Assembly (NCBI GenBank): GCA_028242535.1
Contig: JAOJYB010000001.1
Span: 62,001 to 126,000 of the forward strand
DNA: 64,000 bases
Reading direction: 5' to 3'
From: Candidatus Nitrosopelagicus sp.
GTDB lineage: Archaea; Thermoproteota; Nitrososphaeria; Nitrososphaerales; Nitrosopumilaceae
The notes under the pieces were generated by a model that was not told the origin of the DNA, made no database searches, and saw only the letters and a program-made list of their open reading frames with translations. A program made the position numbers and the translations under genes. Position 1 is the first letter of the stretch. Every line of letters begins with the position of its first letter. Positions 40,081 to 49,814 of the stretch are shown here, piece after piece.

Positions 40081-40090
40081 TTATTATTTT

Positions 40091-40294
40091 TTACAGTTCA
40101 GTTCTAACATCTTCCATTTTATGGGCAAAAATAAAACAAACTACAGTACCAATAATACCTCCAACAATAAACGGAATAGATAAGGTAAAAGTTTCAGTTG
40201 TGAATCCATAAAAGATGATTAAATTACTTGGAACTATTCCTGCTATACTTCCAGACATACAACCTATGAAAATTACAAGAAATTTAGGTATCAT
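40091..40294 (-). CDS. Small membrane protein (67 aa)
   Basis: Two TM helices. Confidence 0.55.
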   Translation of the reverse strand: MIPKFLVIFIGCMSGSIAGIVPSNLIIFYGFTTETFTLSIPFIVGGIIGTVVCFIFAHKMEDVRTEL

Positions 40295-40329
40295 ATTCAG
40301 TTTATCATTTTACATGATATAGGGATTCT

Positions 40330-41106
40330 CTATTTTTCTATAGGAAGTTCCATCTTATTTCCCCATTCACCCCAAGAGCCTAGATAGACTTTGACATTTT
40401 TGAATCCAAGTTTTTTCAAAGATAGATAGCTGTGGGCTGCACGATATGCACCTTGACAGTAAGTTACAATTGGAGATTCTTTATCCATGGTATAGAGAGA
40501 TTCCAATTCAGAGTCAGATTTTAGTTTTCCAGAATCATCAAGATTGTTATTCCAGTCTATGTTTTCTGCAGTGGTGATATGACCACCACGTGCTGCTCTA
40601 GGTATAGTTCCATCAAATTCATCAGGAGAACGAGCATCAATTATGGTAACTTTGCCAATTTTTTCATTTAATTCTTCAAATCCAATTATTATCGAAGGAT
40701 CAAGAGGAGTTGTAAGATTTGATGGTTTGTAAATAGTAGATTCTGTTTCAGTGGGAAGATTTTCTTTAGTCCATTTTGAAAGACCACCATCTAGCATTTG
40801 GACATCTGAATGTGAAAAGTACAGGCACATCCATACGCCTCTTGCTGCAAGCATTCCAGTAACATCATCATAAAAGATGATTTTTTTATTTTCATCAATT
40901 CCTGCATATGAGAGAATCTTTCTCATGTGTTCACCAAAACTCACTAGCCCTTTTTGAGATGTATCAACCCAGTGAAATGAGAATAGATCCAGGTTTACTG
41001 CACCAGGAATGTGACCATTTGAATAGTCCTTGTAAGAACGTGCATCCAAAATTAAAACAGAATCATCTTGATAGATTTTCTCTAATTCTTGTGTTGAGAT
41101 GAACAT
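40330..41106 (-). CDS. Sulfurtransferase with tandem rhodanese domains
   Basis: SVLILDARSYKDYSNGHIPGAVNLD, IIDARSPDEFDG, VTYCQGAYRAAHSYL. Confidence 0.93.
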   Translation of the reverse strand: MFISTQELEKIYQDDSVLILDARSYKDYSNGHIPGAVNLDLFSFHWVDTSQKGLVSFGEHMRKILSYAGIDENKKIIFYDDVTGMLAARGVWMCLYFSHSDVQMLDGGLSKWTKENLPTETESTIYKPSNLTTPLDPSIIIGFEELNEKIGKVTIIDARSPDEFDGTIPRAARGGHITTAENIDWNNNLDDSGKLKSDSELESLYTMDKESPIVTYCQGAYRAAHSYLSLKKLGFKNVKVYLGSWGEWGNKMELPIEK

Positions 41107-41194
41107 AGATGATATTTTTTGCTGTGGAATAAAAATTAGTTTAGCATCCGCTGTTTGGTAAATTTAAAAAAAGAAAAAAAGAAAAGTTTTTTTT

Positions 41195-42775
41195 CTATTC
41201 GTTTACGTATGCTCTTTCACCGTTTTGTGAGAGATCGAGTCCAATTTCCTCCTCTTTTGGAGTGACTCTGATTCCTCCAGGCCATACTGCATCCATAATC
41301 TTGAAGATTATAATGGAGATACCAAATGCATATGCAATTGACATTCCTGCAGCAACTATTGAAATTGCTTGCTGTTCATAACCTTCTGGTGTGCCGGTCC
41401 ATGCGCCAATACCATCGCCTGTGTCCCAGATGTGTGGACTAGCTAGTGTACCAGTTAAGATAGCACCTGTTAAACCACCCATACCGTGGACTCCCCAAAC
41501 ATCGAGGGCATCGTCCCATTTTCGAGCGTTCTTGAATGCAACACATCCATAACAAACTGTACCTGCAGCAATACCGATAATTATTGCAGCCATTGGTCCA
41601 ACCCAACCAGATGCTGGTGTGATTGCGACTAAGCCACATACGGCTCCTGTTGCGGCACCTACTATACTAGGTTTGCCGGTGTGCGCCCATGACATCAACA
41701 ACCACGTAATAGTTGCCATACCTGTGGCAGTATTAGTGACTGTCCATGCGCTTACAGTGATTCCATCTACCATTACTTCACTTCCTGCGTTAAAGCCGAA
41801 CCAACCGAACCATAGAATTGATGCACCAAGAACTACCATAGGTACATTGTGTGGTTCCATTGGAACTTTGCCATATCCTAATCTTCTTCCGAGGACTAGG
41901 GCGCCTGCAAGTGCTGTAAATCCTGATGAAATGTGAACCACAGTTCCGCCAGCGAAGTCAAGTGCATACGATGGTGACAGGTCTGGATTGAAGTCTAGAC
42001 TTCCACCACCAATGTAGCCTCCGCCCCATACCCAATGACAAATTGGGTCATAGACGAATGTTCCCCATAAGAGAACAAAGACTATAATTGCACTGAATTT
42101 CATACGGTCAACTAAACCACCAACAATTAGTGCTGGTGTGATGATTGCGAAAGTAGCTTGGAACATAGCAAATAATTGGTGAGGCACTGTGCCTGGCCAA
42201 GAATCACTACATACATCTCCTTCCTTCATCGTTTGCATTTGGTAATAGTGTGCCCAAGTATCTTCACATGGACTTGGAGCACCTAATGGTGCCCAGTGTG
42301 AAACTTGGTTGAAGCCAACATAATCAAGGTTGCCCATGAATAAGTTTGCGTCACTGTCTACTCCTCCGAATGCAAGTGAATAACCCCAAAGTACCCATTG
42401 TACACTCATGAGACCCATGATAATGAACACCATGCCAATTGTATTGACTGCGTTCTTTGATCTTGCTAATCCTCCGTAGAAGAATGCAACACCTGGAGTC
42501 ATGAAAAGTACTAGAGAGCTTGCGGTCAGCATCCAAGCCATGTCACCTGTATCTACATAACAGTACATGTCTGGGACGCCGTCATCATCAGTGTCGTACC
42601 AACATTCGTTTGGGTTACCGGTATAGATACCAGCACCACCATCGGGATCACCGACTACATAGCCATCCATACCATCAGAGGTTTGTTGGGCATATGCTGT
42701 TGATAGAGCACCTGTTGCCGTCATAGCGACTGCGGCCATAAGTATTAGAGCATACTTATGGTTTCGAGATTTCAT
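41195..42775 (-). CDS. amt: Ammonium transporter, Amt family
   Basis: TPGVAFFYGGLARSKNAVN, DFAGGTVVHISSGFTALAGALVLGRR, DVWGVHGMGGLTGAI. Confidence 0.97.
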   Translation of the reverse strand: MKSRNHKYALILMAAVAMTATGALSTAYAQQTSDGMDGYVVGDPDGGAGIYTGNPNECWYDTDDDGVPDMYCYVDTGDMAWMLTASSLVLFMTPGVAFFYGGLARSKNAVNTIGMVFIIMGLMSVQWVLWGYSLAFGGVDSDANLFMGNLDYVGFNQVSHWAPLGAPSPCEDTWAHYYQMQTMKEGDVCSDSWPGTVPHQLFAMFQATFAIITPALIVGGLVDRMKFSAIIVFVLLWGTFVYDPICHWVWGGGYIGGGSLDFNPDLSPSYALDFAGGTVVHISSGFTALAGALVLGRRLGYGKVPMEPHNVPMVVLGASILWFGWFGFNAGSEVMVDGITVSAWTVTNTATGMATITWLLMSWAHTGKPSIVGAATGAVCGLVAITPASGWVGPMAAIIIGIAAGTVCYGCVAFKNARKWDDALDVWGVHGMGGLTGAILTGTLASPHIWDTGDGIGAWTGTPEGYEQQAISIVAAGMSIAYAFGISIIIFKIMDAVWPGGIRVTPKEEEIGLDLSQNGERAYVNE

Positions 42776-42912
42776 TGATCAAAACCGCTGGATGAATGTA
42801 TATAACAATTAAGATATAAAATATACATCTAGTGTAAATTATTATATTCTAGTATATTGTGTTAGTATCATAATATGTATAAATTATGTTATAAAATGAG
42901 GCAAAATGAGAG

Positions 42913-43578
42913 ATGAAAGTAGGAAAAACACGATTAGCTGTATTTGATACGTTCAAGACAAAAAGACAGCAGATAACAGGAGAGGCAATTAGACAAAGAG
43001 CAATCATTCATCATCTATCAAATTCAACGAATTCAGCATCAAAGACACGAACTGCCATTTCTCAAAGCATAGCAGAAAAAAACAATATTCTGTGGAAGAA
43101 CATCTATTCAGGAATATTCAGAGATCTGGATGAAGTTTTACTCCCATTAGGAATAGTTGAAGAAGAAGGTAGACTTCCTCTCAAAAGAGGACCAAAAGCA
43201 CTCCAACAAAATGGAATGCCATTTTATCATTTGACAAAAAAAGGAATGATTGTTTCATTGGCTATAGACAATCTTTCAGAGAGGAGAAAAATTCTCAGAG
43301 GGATAGTTCATCAGGCGGATGATAATGAGAAACAGGCGTTTGAGATTATGGAAAAACTAGTCAAGATTGCACCACACTTTGCTTTCTCAGTTTTTGAGAG
43401 ATACGTCAAGGCATATTGTGAGAATAAATTAGATGATCTGCTTCCATTTACAATAGAAAATGTGAGCAAATCAACTGATGATTCAGCTCAAGTTCAAATG
43501 GAATTACTAGAAGGGTTTTCGAAACTTTCAAAGTTAGATCGGGATCAAACCATTGAAATTCTAAAGAAGATTGACTGA
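42913..43578 (+). CDS. Conserved hypothetical protein
   Basis: Intact 221-aa ORF; basic N-terminus, LTKKGMIVSLA reminiscent of winged-helix proteins. Confidence 0.75.
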   Translation: MKVGKTRLAVFDTFKTKRQQITGEAIRQRAIIHHLSNSTNSASKTRTAISQSIAEKNNILWKNIYSGIFRDLDEVLLPLGIVEEEGRLPLKRGPKALQQNGMPFYHLTKKGMIVSLAIDNLSERRKILRGIVHQADDNEKQAFEIMEKLVKIAPHFAFSVFERYVKAYCENKLDDLLPFTIENVSKSTDDSAQVQMELLEGFSKLSKLDRDQTIEILKKID

Positions 43579-43623
43579 GATATTTAACAACATTTAAAAT
43601 CAGTTCAGCGCGAGAAAAGCTAA

Positions 43624-44673
43624 ATGGGCTCTGGAGGTTCTCAGAAAATTTTCGTTACTGTAAAATCGTATAGCAAGCGTGGGCAATTATTAAAAAGACC
43701 AGATTTTCAAACTTTAGCCGAATCTCGCGATTTAGACGAATTAGTTACTAGAATTAAAAATACAAAATATCTTGAAGCAATGAGTGCAATAGTCAAACCA
43801 TATACAGCTGAAAAACTGGAAATGGCACTTAGAACAAAATTGGCAGATGAACAGTTTAAGATCGCAAAAGTTTCTGGAAACTCTAAGATTCTAGATGCAT
43901 TCTTTCAGAGGTTTATCATTTCAAATCTAAAGCTAATCTTAAAGGGAAAAATTCTTGGTAAGACGCAAGAAGAGATTTCAGCATACTTTAACATGCATGC
44001 TGAAGAGTTGACAAAGCAAAGAGATACTATCGTCAAAGCACTAGTTGCAAAGGACTTGGAAGAAGCAGTCTCATCACTTGGTTCATCTCCATTTCATGAA
44101 GAGATTACAAAGGCAGTTGAGCTATACAATGAGACCAAAAACATTCAGGCGTTTGACATATACTTTGACAAAATGCTTTACCAAAATGTCGTGAAAGCAC
44201 TACGGAGTGAAAACGACCAAGATATATCTCATATTTATGGAATGGAAACTGACTTTTACAACGTAATGAGTATCGTTAGAGGAAAATTCTGGGAACTAGA
44301 GGATGACAGAATTGAGGACTTGGTTGTAGGTGCAAGCGTTAACATTCCAAACCAAGTAATGGATAGAATGATGGCAGCAGAGAATGTTAAAGATGCAATA
44401 GACGAATTGTCAACTACAAGATACAAAGACTTTATTCCAGAGACTGAAGATGAGGTTGAAGCAATTGCAGCATTTGAACATGCATTTGAAATGGCATACT
44501 ACAAAGCAATCAATGGATCATTCTCAAAGATGTTTAGCTTTGCAACTGTAGTTGGAATTTCAAAATTAATTGGTTATGAAGTAAGAAACATTGGAGCAAT
44601 TGCATTTGCAGTTGAACAAAAGATTCCAGTTGAAACTACAATGTCAAAATTAATCATTAGAGAAGCTGAATAA
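43624..44673 (+). CDS. atpC: V/A-type ATP synthase subunit C
   Basis: LAESRDLDELVTRIKNTKYLEAM, LKLILKGKI, YEVRNIGAIAFAVEQKIPVE. Confidence 0.88.
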   Translation: MGSGGSQKIFVTVKSYSKRGQLLKRPDFQTLAESRDLDELVTRIKNTKYLEAMSAIVKPYTAEKLEMALRTKLADEQFKIAKVSGNSKILDAFFQRFIISNLKLILKGKILGKTQEEISAYFNMHAEELTKQRDTIVKALVAKDLEEAVSSLGSSPFHEEITKAVELYNETKNIQAFDIYFDKMLYQNVVKALRSENDQDISHIYGMETDFYNVMSIVRGKFWELEDDRIEDLVVGASVNIPNQVMDRMMAAENVKDAIDELSTTRYKDFIPETEDEVEAIAAFEHAFEMAYYKAINGSFSKMFSFATVVGISKLIGYEVRNIGAIAFAVEQKIPVETTMSKLIIREAE

Positions 44674-44677
44674 GAAA

Positions 44678-45196
44678 ATGCCAAATATAGTTATTTCAAA
44701 AACCAGACCAAATCATATTATGAGAGAACAAGCTACACCGAATGTCAAGAGGATTTTGGGTTCATGTAAAAATGCAAAGGTTGACTTTCTAGCAGTTGGG
44801 TTCTGGGTCAGTTCAATTTTGGCAGCTATTTTGACTGTTCCATCAATTGTTGTCTTTGTATACTTTTTCGGCATATTAGACAACATTCTAGTCGGTGCAG
44901 TGTTAGCATTTGGTATTCATTTTGTCTTTTTTGCCATAGCAGATAGAATCGCAATTTTTTTGATAAATGTAATTGAGGATAAGAAAAAAGAAAATGATAT
45001 TCACGGATTCATGGCAAGTGACTTTTTTACATTTGAGACAGACGAGGAAAATTTCGTAATAATGAATAACATCAACAAAGATGGAATAGAAAGAAAAGAC
45101 GTTTACAGTTACATGCTTGGGCATCAGATATTTCATACAGCATTGAACAAATACTCAGAAAATACTCCTAAACTAATTAATTCTAGGGGATTCTAG
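44678..45196 (+). CDS. Hypothetical membrane protein
   Basis: Two to three TM helices; starts 4 nt after atpC stop. Confidence 0.65.
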   Translation: MPNIVISKTRPNHIMREQATPNVKRILGSCKNAKVDFLAVGFWVSSILAAILTVPSIVVFVYFFGILDNILVGAVLAFGIHFVFFAIADRIAIFLINVIEDKKKENDIHGFMASDFFTFETDEENFVIMNNINKDGIERKDVYSYMLGHQIFHTALNKYSENTPKLINSRGF

Positions 45197-45206
45197 CTGA
45201 TTTATC

Positions 45207-45863
45207 ATGATGGGAGACCGTGACTTTAGAAAAGTCATACAAAGTTCAATCGAGTCAGTTGGAAGAGAACTAGACTACAAATTTGATAAAAAAGATCTTA
45301 AAAAAATTCATGCAAGTGAAGTGACTGGATGTTTGAGAAGAGCATTTTATGATAGAACCGATGAGATAGAAGTAGACCGAACTAGCTTTTCAGATCTAAT
45401 AGGAGGTATGTTCCGACAATTAGAATATGGTGCACAGCCTAAAGATTTCTCTCTTGAAGATATCAGCCTACAAGCTCAAGCAGATTTGATTGTGGATGAT
45501 TTGGTGATGATTTTCAGATCAGCAGGTAAGCATCCAGAAGGTCCAAATGCAAAAGATTTGTTATACATCAATGCATGTATGTGGGCATACGATAAGGTTG
45601 ATGGAGTTATAATTTACATAAACGGCAAAGGTGATGAGGTATCATTTTCAGTTACAAAAAATAAGAAAATGTTTGAAGAGACTATCAGAAGAGTTCGTGT
45701 CCTAAATGATCTACTAAAAGAGAAAAAGACACCAATCCTCGAGACGTCTATTGATTGTACAGAATGCCAATATTTTGAAAGATGTTATACAAAGATAAAG
45801 ATGGGAAAGACGATAAACTTTTTCGGTGCAGGTAATGACTTTTTGAATAGCATGAAAAGCTAA
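45207..45863 (+). CDS. Cas4-like / PD-(D/E)XK nuclease-type protein with four-Cys Fe-S-like motif
   Basis: ASEVTGCLRRAFYDR ... LQAQADLIVDDLVMIF ... INACMWAY ... CTECQYFERC. Confidence 0.6.
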   Translation: MMGDRDFRKVIQSSIESVGRELDYKFDKKDLKKIHASEVTGCLRRAFYDRTDEIEVDRTSFSDLIGGMFRQLEYGAQPKDFSLEDISLQAQADLIVDDLVMIFRSAGKHPEGPNAKDLLYINACMWAYDKVDGVIIYINGKGDEVSFSVTKNKKMFEETIRRVRVLNDLLKEKKTPILETSIDCTECQYFERCYTKIKMGKTINFFGAGNDFLNSMKS

Positions 45864-45925
45864 ATAAAATTATAATTAAAATTAAAAATAATAAAAAGAA
45901 AAGAAATTTCTTTTAGTTTTTTAGT

Positions 45926-46039
45926 TTATTCGCCTGGTTCTTCTGGGTGGCCTTTGCCTCTAAGTGCAAATGTAACTACTGCTAATGCGATTGCTACGCC
46001 AATTGCTGAACCGAATGCGGCCATATCTGCTTCTGCCAT
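45926..46039 (-). CDS. 37-aa single-TM peptide
   Basis: Hand translation MAEADMAAFGSAIGVAIALAVVTFALRGKGHPEEPGE. Confidence 0.55.
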   Translation of the reverse strand: MAEADMAAFGSAIGVAIALAVVTFALRGKGHPEEPGE

Positions 46040-46104
46040 GGTAAAAATCGTTTAGAAATAGAATATAACGTGTTGTATCATAATTTTTGAAAATTGTGAT
46101 ACTT

Positions 46105-46656
46105 TTACCTAGTAAATTCGAAATCAACTATGTTTTCTCCGCCTGCAGTCATTGAACTGAGGTTATAATATGCCTCACCTGTAACTCTCCACTCTGGATC
46201 GCCATTTTGAAGTGCACTCCACAATTCAGGAATATTTCCATCATTTTTGATATTGAACTCATCTTTGATGGTGGTTGGTCGATCACTTAGAATTGTGAAA
46301 TAGTTTGATGCAGAAACTATTCCACCAGGAGCAGCTCTATCACCGATAGATTTTACTCCAATCTTCATTCCATCTTCATATACAGTATAACGAATCATCT
46401 CCAAAATTACACCTTTGTAATTTGGGTTTGTGACCTTAAACGAGATTTCAACAAATGCGATTCTTTCATCGACATTCAAAATCTCAATATCCTCAAGTTC
46501 AATGATTAATGGAATTAATGTAGGCATTCCACCAGGATTGCCAATACGAACCTCACCAGAGGTATCATCAATAATTGATGTACCAGAATATGAAATCACT
46601 ACAATTACCAGGGCTAATGCACCAATTACTCCAAGAACAGGGATTTTTGGGTTCAA
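46105..46656 (-). CDS. Membrane-anchored LEA14/WHy-like protein
   Basis: N-term TM; IAFVEISFKVTNPNYKGVILEMIRYTVYEDGMKIG. Confidence 0.6.
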   Translation of the reverse strand: MNPKIPVLGVIGALALVIVVISYSGTSIIDDTSGEVRIGNPGGMPTLIPLIIELEDIEILNVDERIAFVEISFKVTNPNYKGVILEMIRYTVYEDGMKIGVKSIGDRAAPGGIVSASNYFTILSDRPTTIKDEFNIKNDGNIPELWSALQNGDPEWRVTGEAYYNLSSMTAGGENIVDFEFTR

Positions 46657-46707
46657 TAAGATTTTCCTGTTTTTTCTTCATAAAAAGGAATCTAAAATAT
46701 AGAACTA

Positions 46708-47073
46708 GTGCTGTATGAGATTATGCAGTATTTTCAGGCAGTGCAACAGGGTAAAAAACGAGCAAATGAGGCCCAGATGAAATTATTTGATATTGCAGGA
46801 TTTGCTATGCTAACTCTAACTACAAAAAAGAAGGATGGGAAATTCATCCCAGTAGGAGAAGAGATCTATTCTGCAGCAATAAAAAAGCCAGAAGGATATG
46901 TAATAATTTTGGTAGATGCAGATGGGTATACCAAAACACAGTCAAAGGATTTGGAAAAAGAAGAGGCTTCAAAAATTTATGCCAAAGTTAGAGAATCAGG
47001 AATTGAAGAGTTCCCAGGGAAACAGATTGCAATTTGGACAGAAATGTTTGATACAATACAGTCAGAATTATAA
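46708..47073 (+). CDS. Conserved hypothetical protein
   Basis: 121-aa intact ORF. Confidence 0.65.
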   Translation: MLYEIMQYFQAVQQGKKRANEAQMKLFDIAGFAMLTLTTKKKDGKFIPVGEEIYSAAIKKPEGYVIILVDADGYTKTQSKDLEKEEASKIYAKVRESGIEEFPGKQIAIWTEMFDTIQSEL

Positions 47074-47077
47074 TTAA

Positions 47078-47761
47078 TTATTTTTTTGGTATAAGAATTT
47101 CAGTTCCAACGGTTCCACCCTTGAGTGCTTTTTCGAGAGTTTTGATATCAGATTTTATGACTCTGGTTTTAATTTTTGAGCGTTCGATAATTTTGAGTGC
47201 AACAATATCCATTAAATCATAGCCTCCAGCTACTGAGTCCTCATGGATTAGAAGTTTTTTGAGATTTTTCATCTCAATTGTCTTGAAGAGTTTAGCCTTT
47301 GAGTTTTTGTTAGGATCAGAGTCATAAATTCCGGAGACGTCAGTTGCATTGAGAAATTGTGTGGCATTAGTCTTTTCAGCAATTAGAGCTGCAGTGCCGT
47401 TTGTTGATTGACCTGGATGCAGACCACCTGCCACAACAATCAGACCGCTATCTACTGCATGCTTTGCCTCTCGCAGAGTGGTTGGAGGATGTGGGTATGC
47501 CTTGTCTTTTAGCGCATAGATGAGAAGTTTTGCATTAAGTCTTGAAATTTCAATTCCAAGTTCATCTAATGTAGATTCGTCAGCACCAGAAGAACGGGCA
47601 TGTGTAATATAATGGCGTGCAATTTTTCCACCACCTGCCACTATGATTGGCTGGTATGTCTTGCTAATCTTTACTAGAAATCTAGCATAATCTTTGAGGA
47701 GTTTTACATTTTCCATTGCAAAGACCTTGCCTGAAAATTTGATAACAATTCTTTTCTTCAT
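47078..47761 (-). CDS. pyrH: UMP kinase
   Basis: [40 protein letters not shown]. Confidence 0.92.
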   Translation of the reverse strand: MKKRIVIKFSGKVFAMENVKLLKDYARFLVKISKTYQPIIVAGGGKIARHYITHARSSGADESTLDELGIEISRLNAKLLIYALKDKAYPHPPTTLREAKHAVDSGLIVVAGGLHPGQSTNGTAALIAEKTNATQFLNATDVSGIYDSDPNKNSKAKLFKTIEMKNLKKLLIHEDSVAGGYDLMDIVALKIIERSKIKTRVIKSDIKTLEKALKGGTVGTEILIPKK

Positions 47762-47763
47762 TT

Positions 47764-49002
47764 TTACAGTTCACCAAGAATTGATTTTGCAGCAATTTCA
47801 ACTTTGTTTCTATTCTTTTGTTGAGTATATGCTCTAAGAATATTCATTTTTCCGGACATTGACGAAACAAGAGGAATTTCAGATATCGGAATAGTCTTTG
47901 GAATTACTTTGCTTCCTTCCTTTTTGATCAGGATTATAGAGCTTGATTCTTTCTTTGATGGAGCAAGAGGCATGGAATGGGTGGTGGAAGTATCTATGAA
48001 GATTTGACTTTCTGCTAATTTTGATTTTTTTGCAATATCTTCTCGGAATTGCTTTAGTTTGTTTCTGCCAAACGACTTTTTACCAGAGATAGTTTTCTCA
48101 AATACACATTTGAAGAGCTTTCTGTCTTGATAGTCAGTCGCAATTTTTTTGGCTGCCTTTAATTCTGAGGTGTCTTCTGGAAGTGAGGTTAATTGTTGTA
48201 AGATAGAGTCGTCTGTCTGTATCATGTATGATTCTACATTCATTTTACTTAATCCCAGATAATCATCAGCCAAACTCATTGCCTCAAGCAACATTACCTC
48301 TCCTGCACGAACGGTCTTGTGGAAGTAGACTGCCTTGAACATCTGAAATCTCGAGATCATCATGGTCTCAAAATTTACTAAAGCCGAACTTTGTAGAGCC
48401 AGTTTATTTTTGTAGACCTCAAAGGAGTTTGTAATTCTATTGTGGTCAATTTTTGCATGCTCTGCACCCGTGAAATAGCCATCTCGTAAGAGATAGTCCA
48501 TCATATCTGCAGAAAGAGCACCAGAGATTATCTCATTTTCAAACTGCTTGTTTCCCTCACCAACTGCCAGGCGGTTTATTTTTTTCTTGTCAGTTGTTTT
48601 GGAGATGATATCGCCAATTTCAGATTTTAGAATTATTTCTTTTCCAATCTGCTCATGTGTTATGCTCTTTTTTTTCTGTAATACTTCTTCAAACAAGTGT
48701 GAGAATGGTCCATGCCCGATATCGTGTAGTAAGGCTGCCAGTCTTATATCATCAGTATCTGCAGCAGGCATCTGTCCCTTTGATGAAAGTGAATTCGCTG
48801 CCATTCCAGCAATATGCATCACACCAAGCGAGTGCTCAAATCGCGTGTGCTGTGCTCCAGGATATGTTAGATGTGCACCAGACAATTGTTTGATTCGTCT
48901 TAATCTTTGAAAGACTGGTGTGTCAATAATTTTCTGTTCAGTATTGTTAAGACGAATGAAATCATGAATTGGGTCTGTAATCTCTAGAAATTTTTTTTTC
49001 AT
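47764..49002 (-). CDS. HD-domain dNTP triphosphohydrolase-like protein (SAMHD1-like)
   Basis: [52 protein letters not shown]. Confidence 0.9.
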   Translation of the reverse strand: MKKKFLEITDPIHDFIRLNNTEQKIIDTPVFQRLRRIKQLSGAHLTYPGAQHTRFEHSLGVMHIAGMAANSLSSKGQMPAADTDDIRLAALLHDIGHGPFSHLFEEVLQKKKSITHEQIGKEIILKSEIGDIISKTTDKKKINRLAVGEGNKQFENEIISGALSADMMDYLLRDGYFTGAEHAKIDHNRITNSFEVYKNKLALQSSALVNFETMMISRFQMFKAVYFHKTVRAGEVMLLEAMSLADDYLGLSKMNVESYMIQTDDSILQQLTSLPEDTSELKAAKKIATDYQDRKLFKCVFEKTISGKKSFGRNKLKQFREDIAKKSKLAESQIFIDTSTTHSMPLAPSKKESSSIILIKKEGSKVIPKTIPISEIPLVSSMSGKMNILRAYTQQKNRNKVEIAAKSILGEL

Positions 49003-49580
49003 AGCCCCATCTTTTTTGCTACAATCTTCATTACATCTTTGTGAACCTCATCTTTTGATTGAGATGCATCAACTATTTTCCATCTCTTCTTTTTCGCCAA
49101 TTTACGATACCCTTGAGAAATTTTGTTAGAAAATTGCTTGTTTTTTTCAAATTTATCACGATTTTGCTTTTTTCTTGCAAAGGACTCCTTTTGTGGTACA
49201 TCTAAGACGATAACCAGATCAGATTTTGGCAGTCCTTCGTCTAGTTTTTCAAGCCAGGCAAGTTTGAGACCGTTTGTTATGCCATATACAAGATTTGACT
49301 CTCTATATCGATTCATTATGATTACAGAATTTTTCTCCTTGGCATCTTGTAGATCACTTGCCCTTTCCCATCGGTTTGCTGCCAGTAGGCAATGGATTAC
49401 CTGTGCAGGATACTTGCGCTTTCCATGCAGGTATCTATCAATCTCCTTTCCAATGGGAGTGGTATAATCAGGGAATGAGAATAATTTGGTCTTTAATTTT
49501 GCCAAACGAAGCTTTCTTTGCAGCATTGCAGACTGAGTCTTCTTTCCAGCTTGATCTCCACCCTCAAATGTAATTATCAA
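48999..49580 (-). CDS. tmk: Thymidylate kinase
   Basis: FEGGDQAGKKTQSAML, FPDYTTPIGKEIDRYLHG, LLAANRWERASDL, NRYRESNLVYG. Confidence 0.92.
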   Translation of the reverse strand: MIITFEGGDQAGKKTQSAMLQRKLRLAKLKTKLFSFPDYTTPIGKEIDRYLHGKRKYPAQVIHCLLAANRWERASDLQDAKEKNSVIIMNRYRESNLVYGITNGLKLAWLEKLDEGLPKSDLVIVLDVPQKESFARKKQNRDKFEKNKQFSNKISQGYRKLAKKKRWKIVDASQSKDEVHKDVMKIVAKKMGL

Positions 49581-49622
49581 TATACAAAGGAATCTTCCTT
49601 TGATTAAAAATCTTGGGCAGTA

Positions 49623-49751
49623 TTAAGAGAAGTTTTTTCTTCCAACCTTCAGTCTGTCAAGACGTGTGGTCTCTTCTTCATTTACTACGTATTCAACCTC
49701 ATCTTTGATTTCTTTTGATTTTTTTGATTTAGAAGATGCCATTTTACTCAT
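49623..49751 (-). CDS. Small charged protein (42 aa)
   Basis: Hand translation MSKMASSKSKKSKEIKDEVEYVVNEEETTRLDRLKVGRKNFS. Confidence 0.5.
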   Translation of the reverse strand: MSKMASSKSKKSKEIKDEVEYVVNEEETTRLDRLKVGRKNFS

Positions 49752-49814
49752 GCAAAGTATAGCACTATTTCGATATTAACAGTGGCGATCGTTCTAAGAA
49801 GTGAGAATTTTCGG

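Noticed and set aside
41439-42726. Multiple overlapping ORFs in other frames of amt (41439..41639, 41619..41936, 42351..42536, 42520..42726)
   Set aside because: Amt frame is unambiguous; the others are low-quality shadow ORFs
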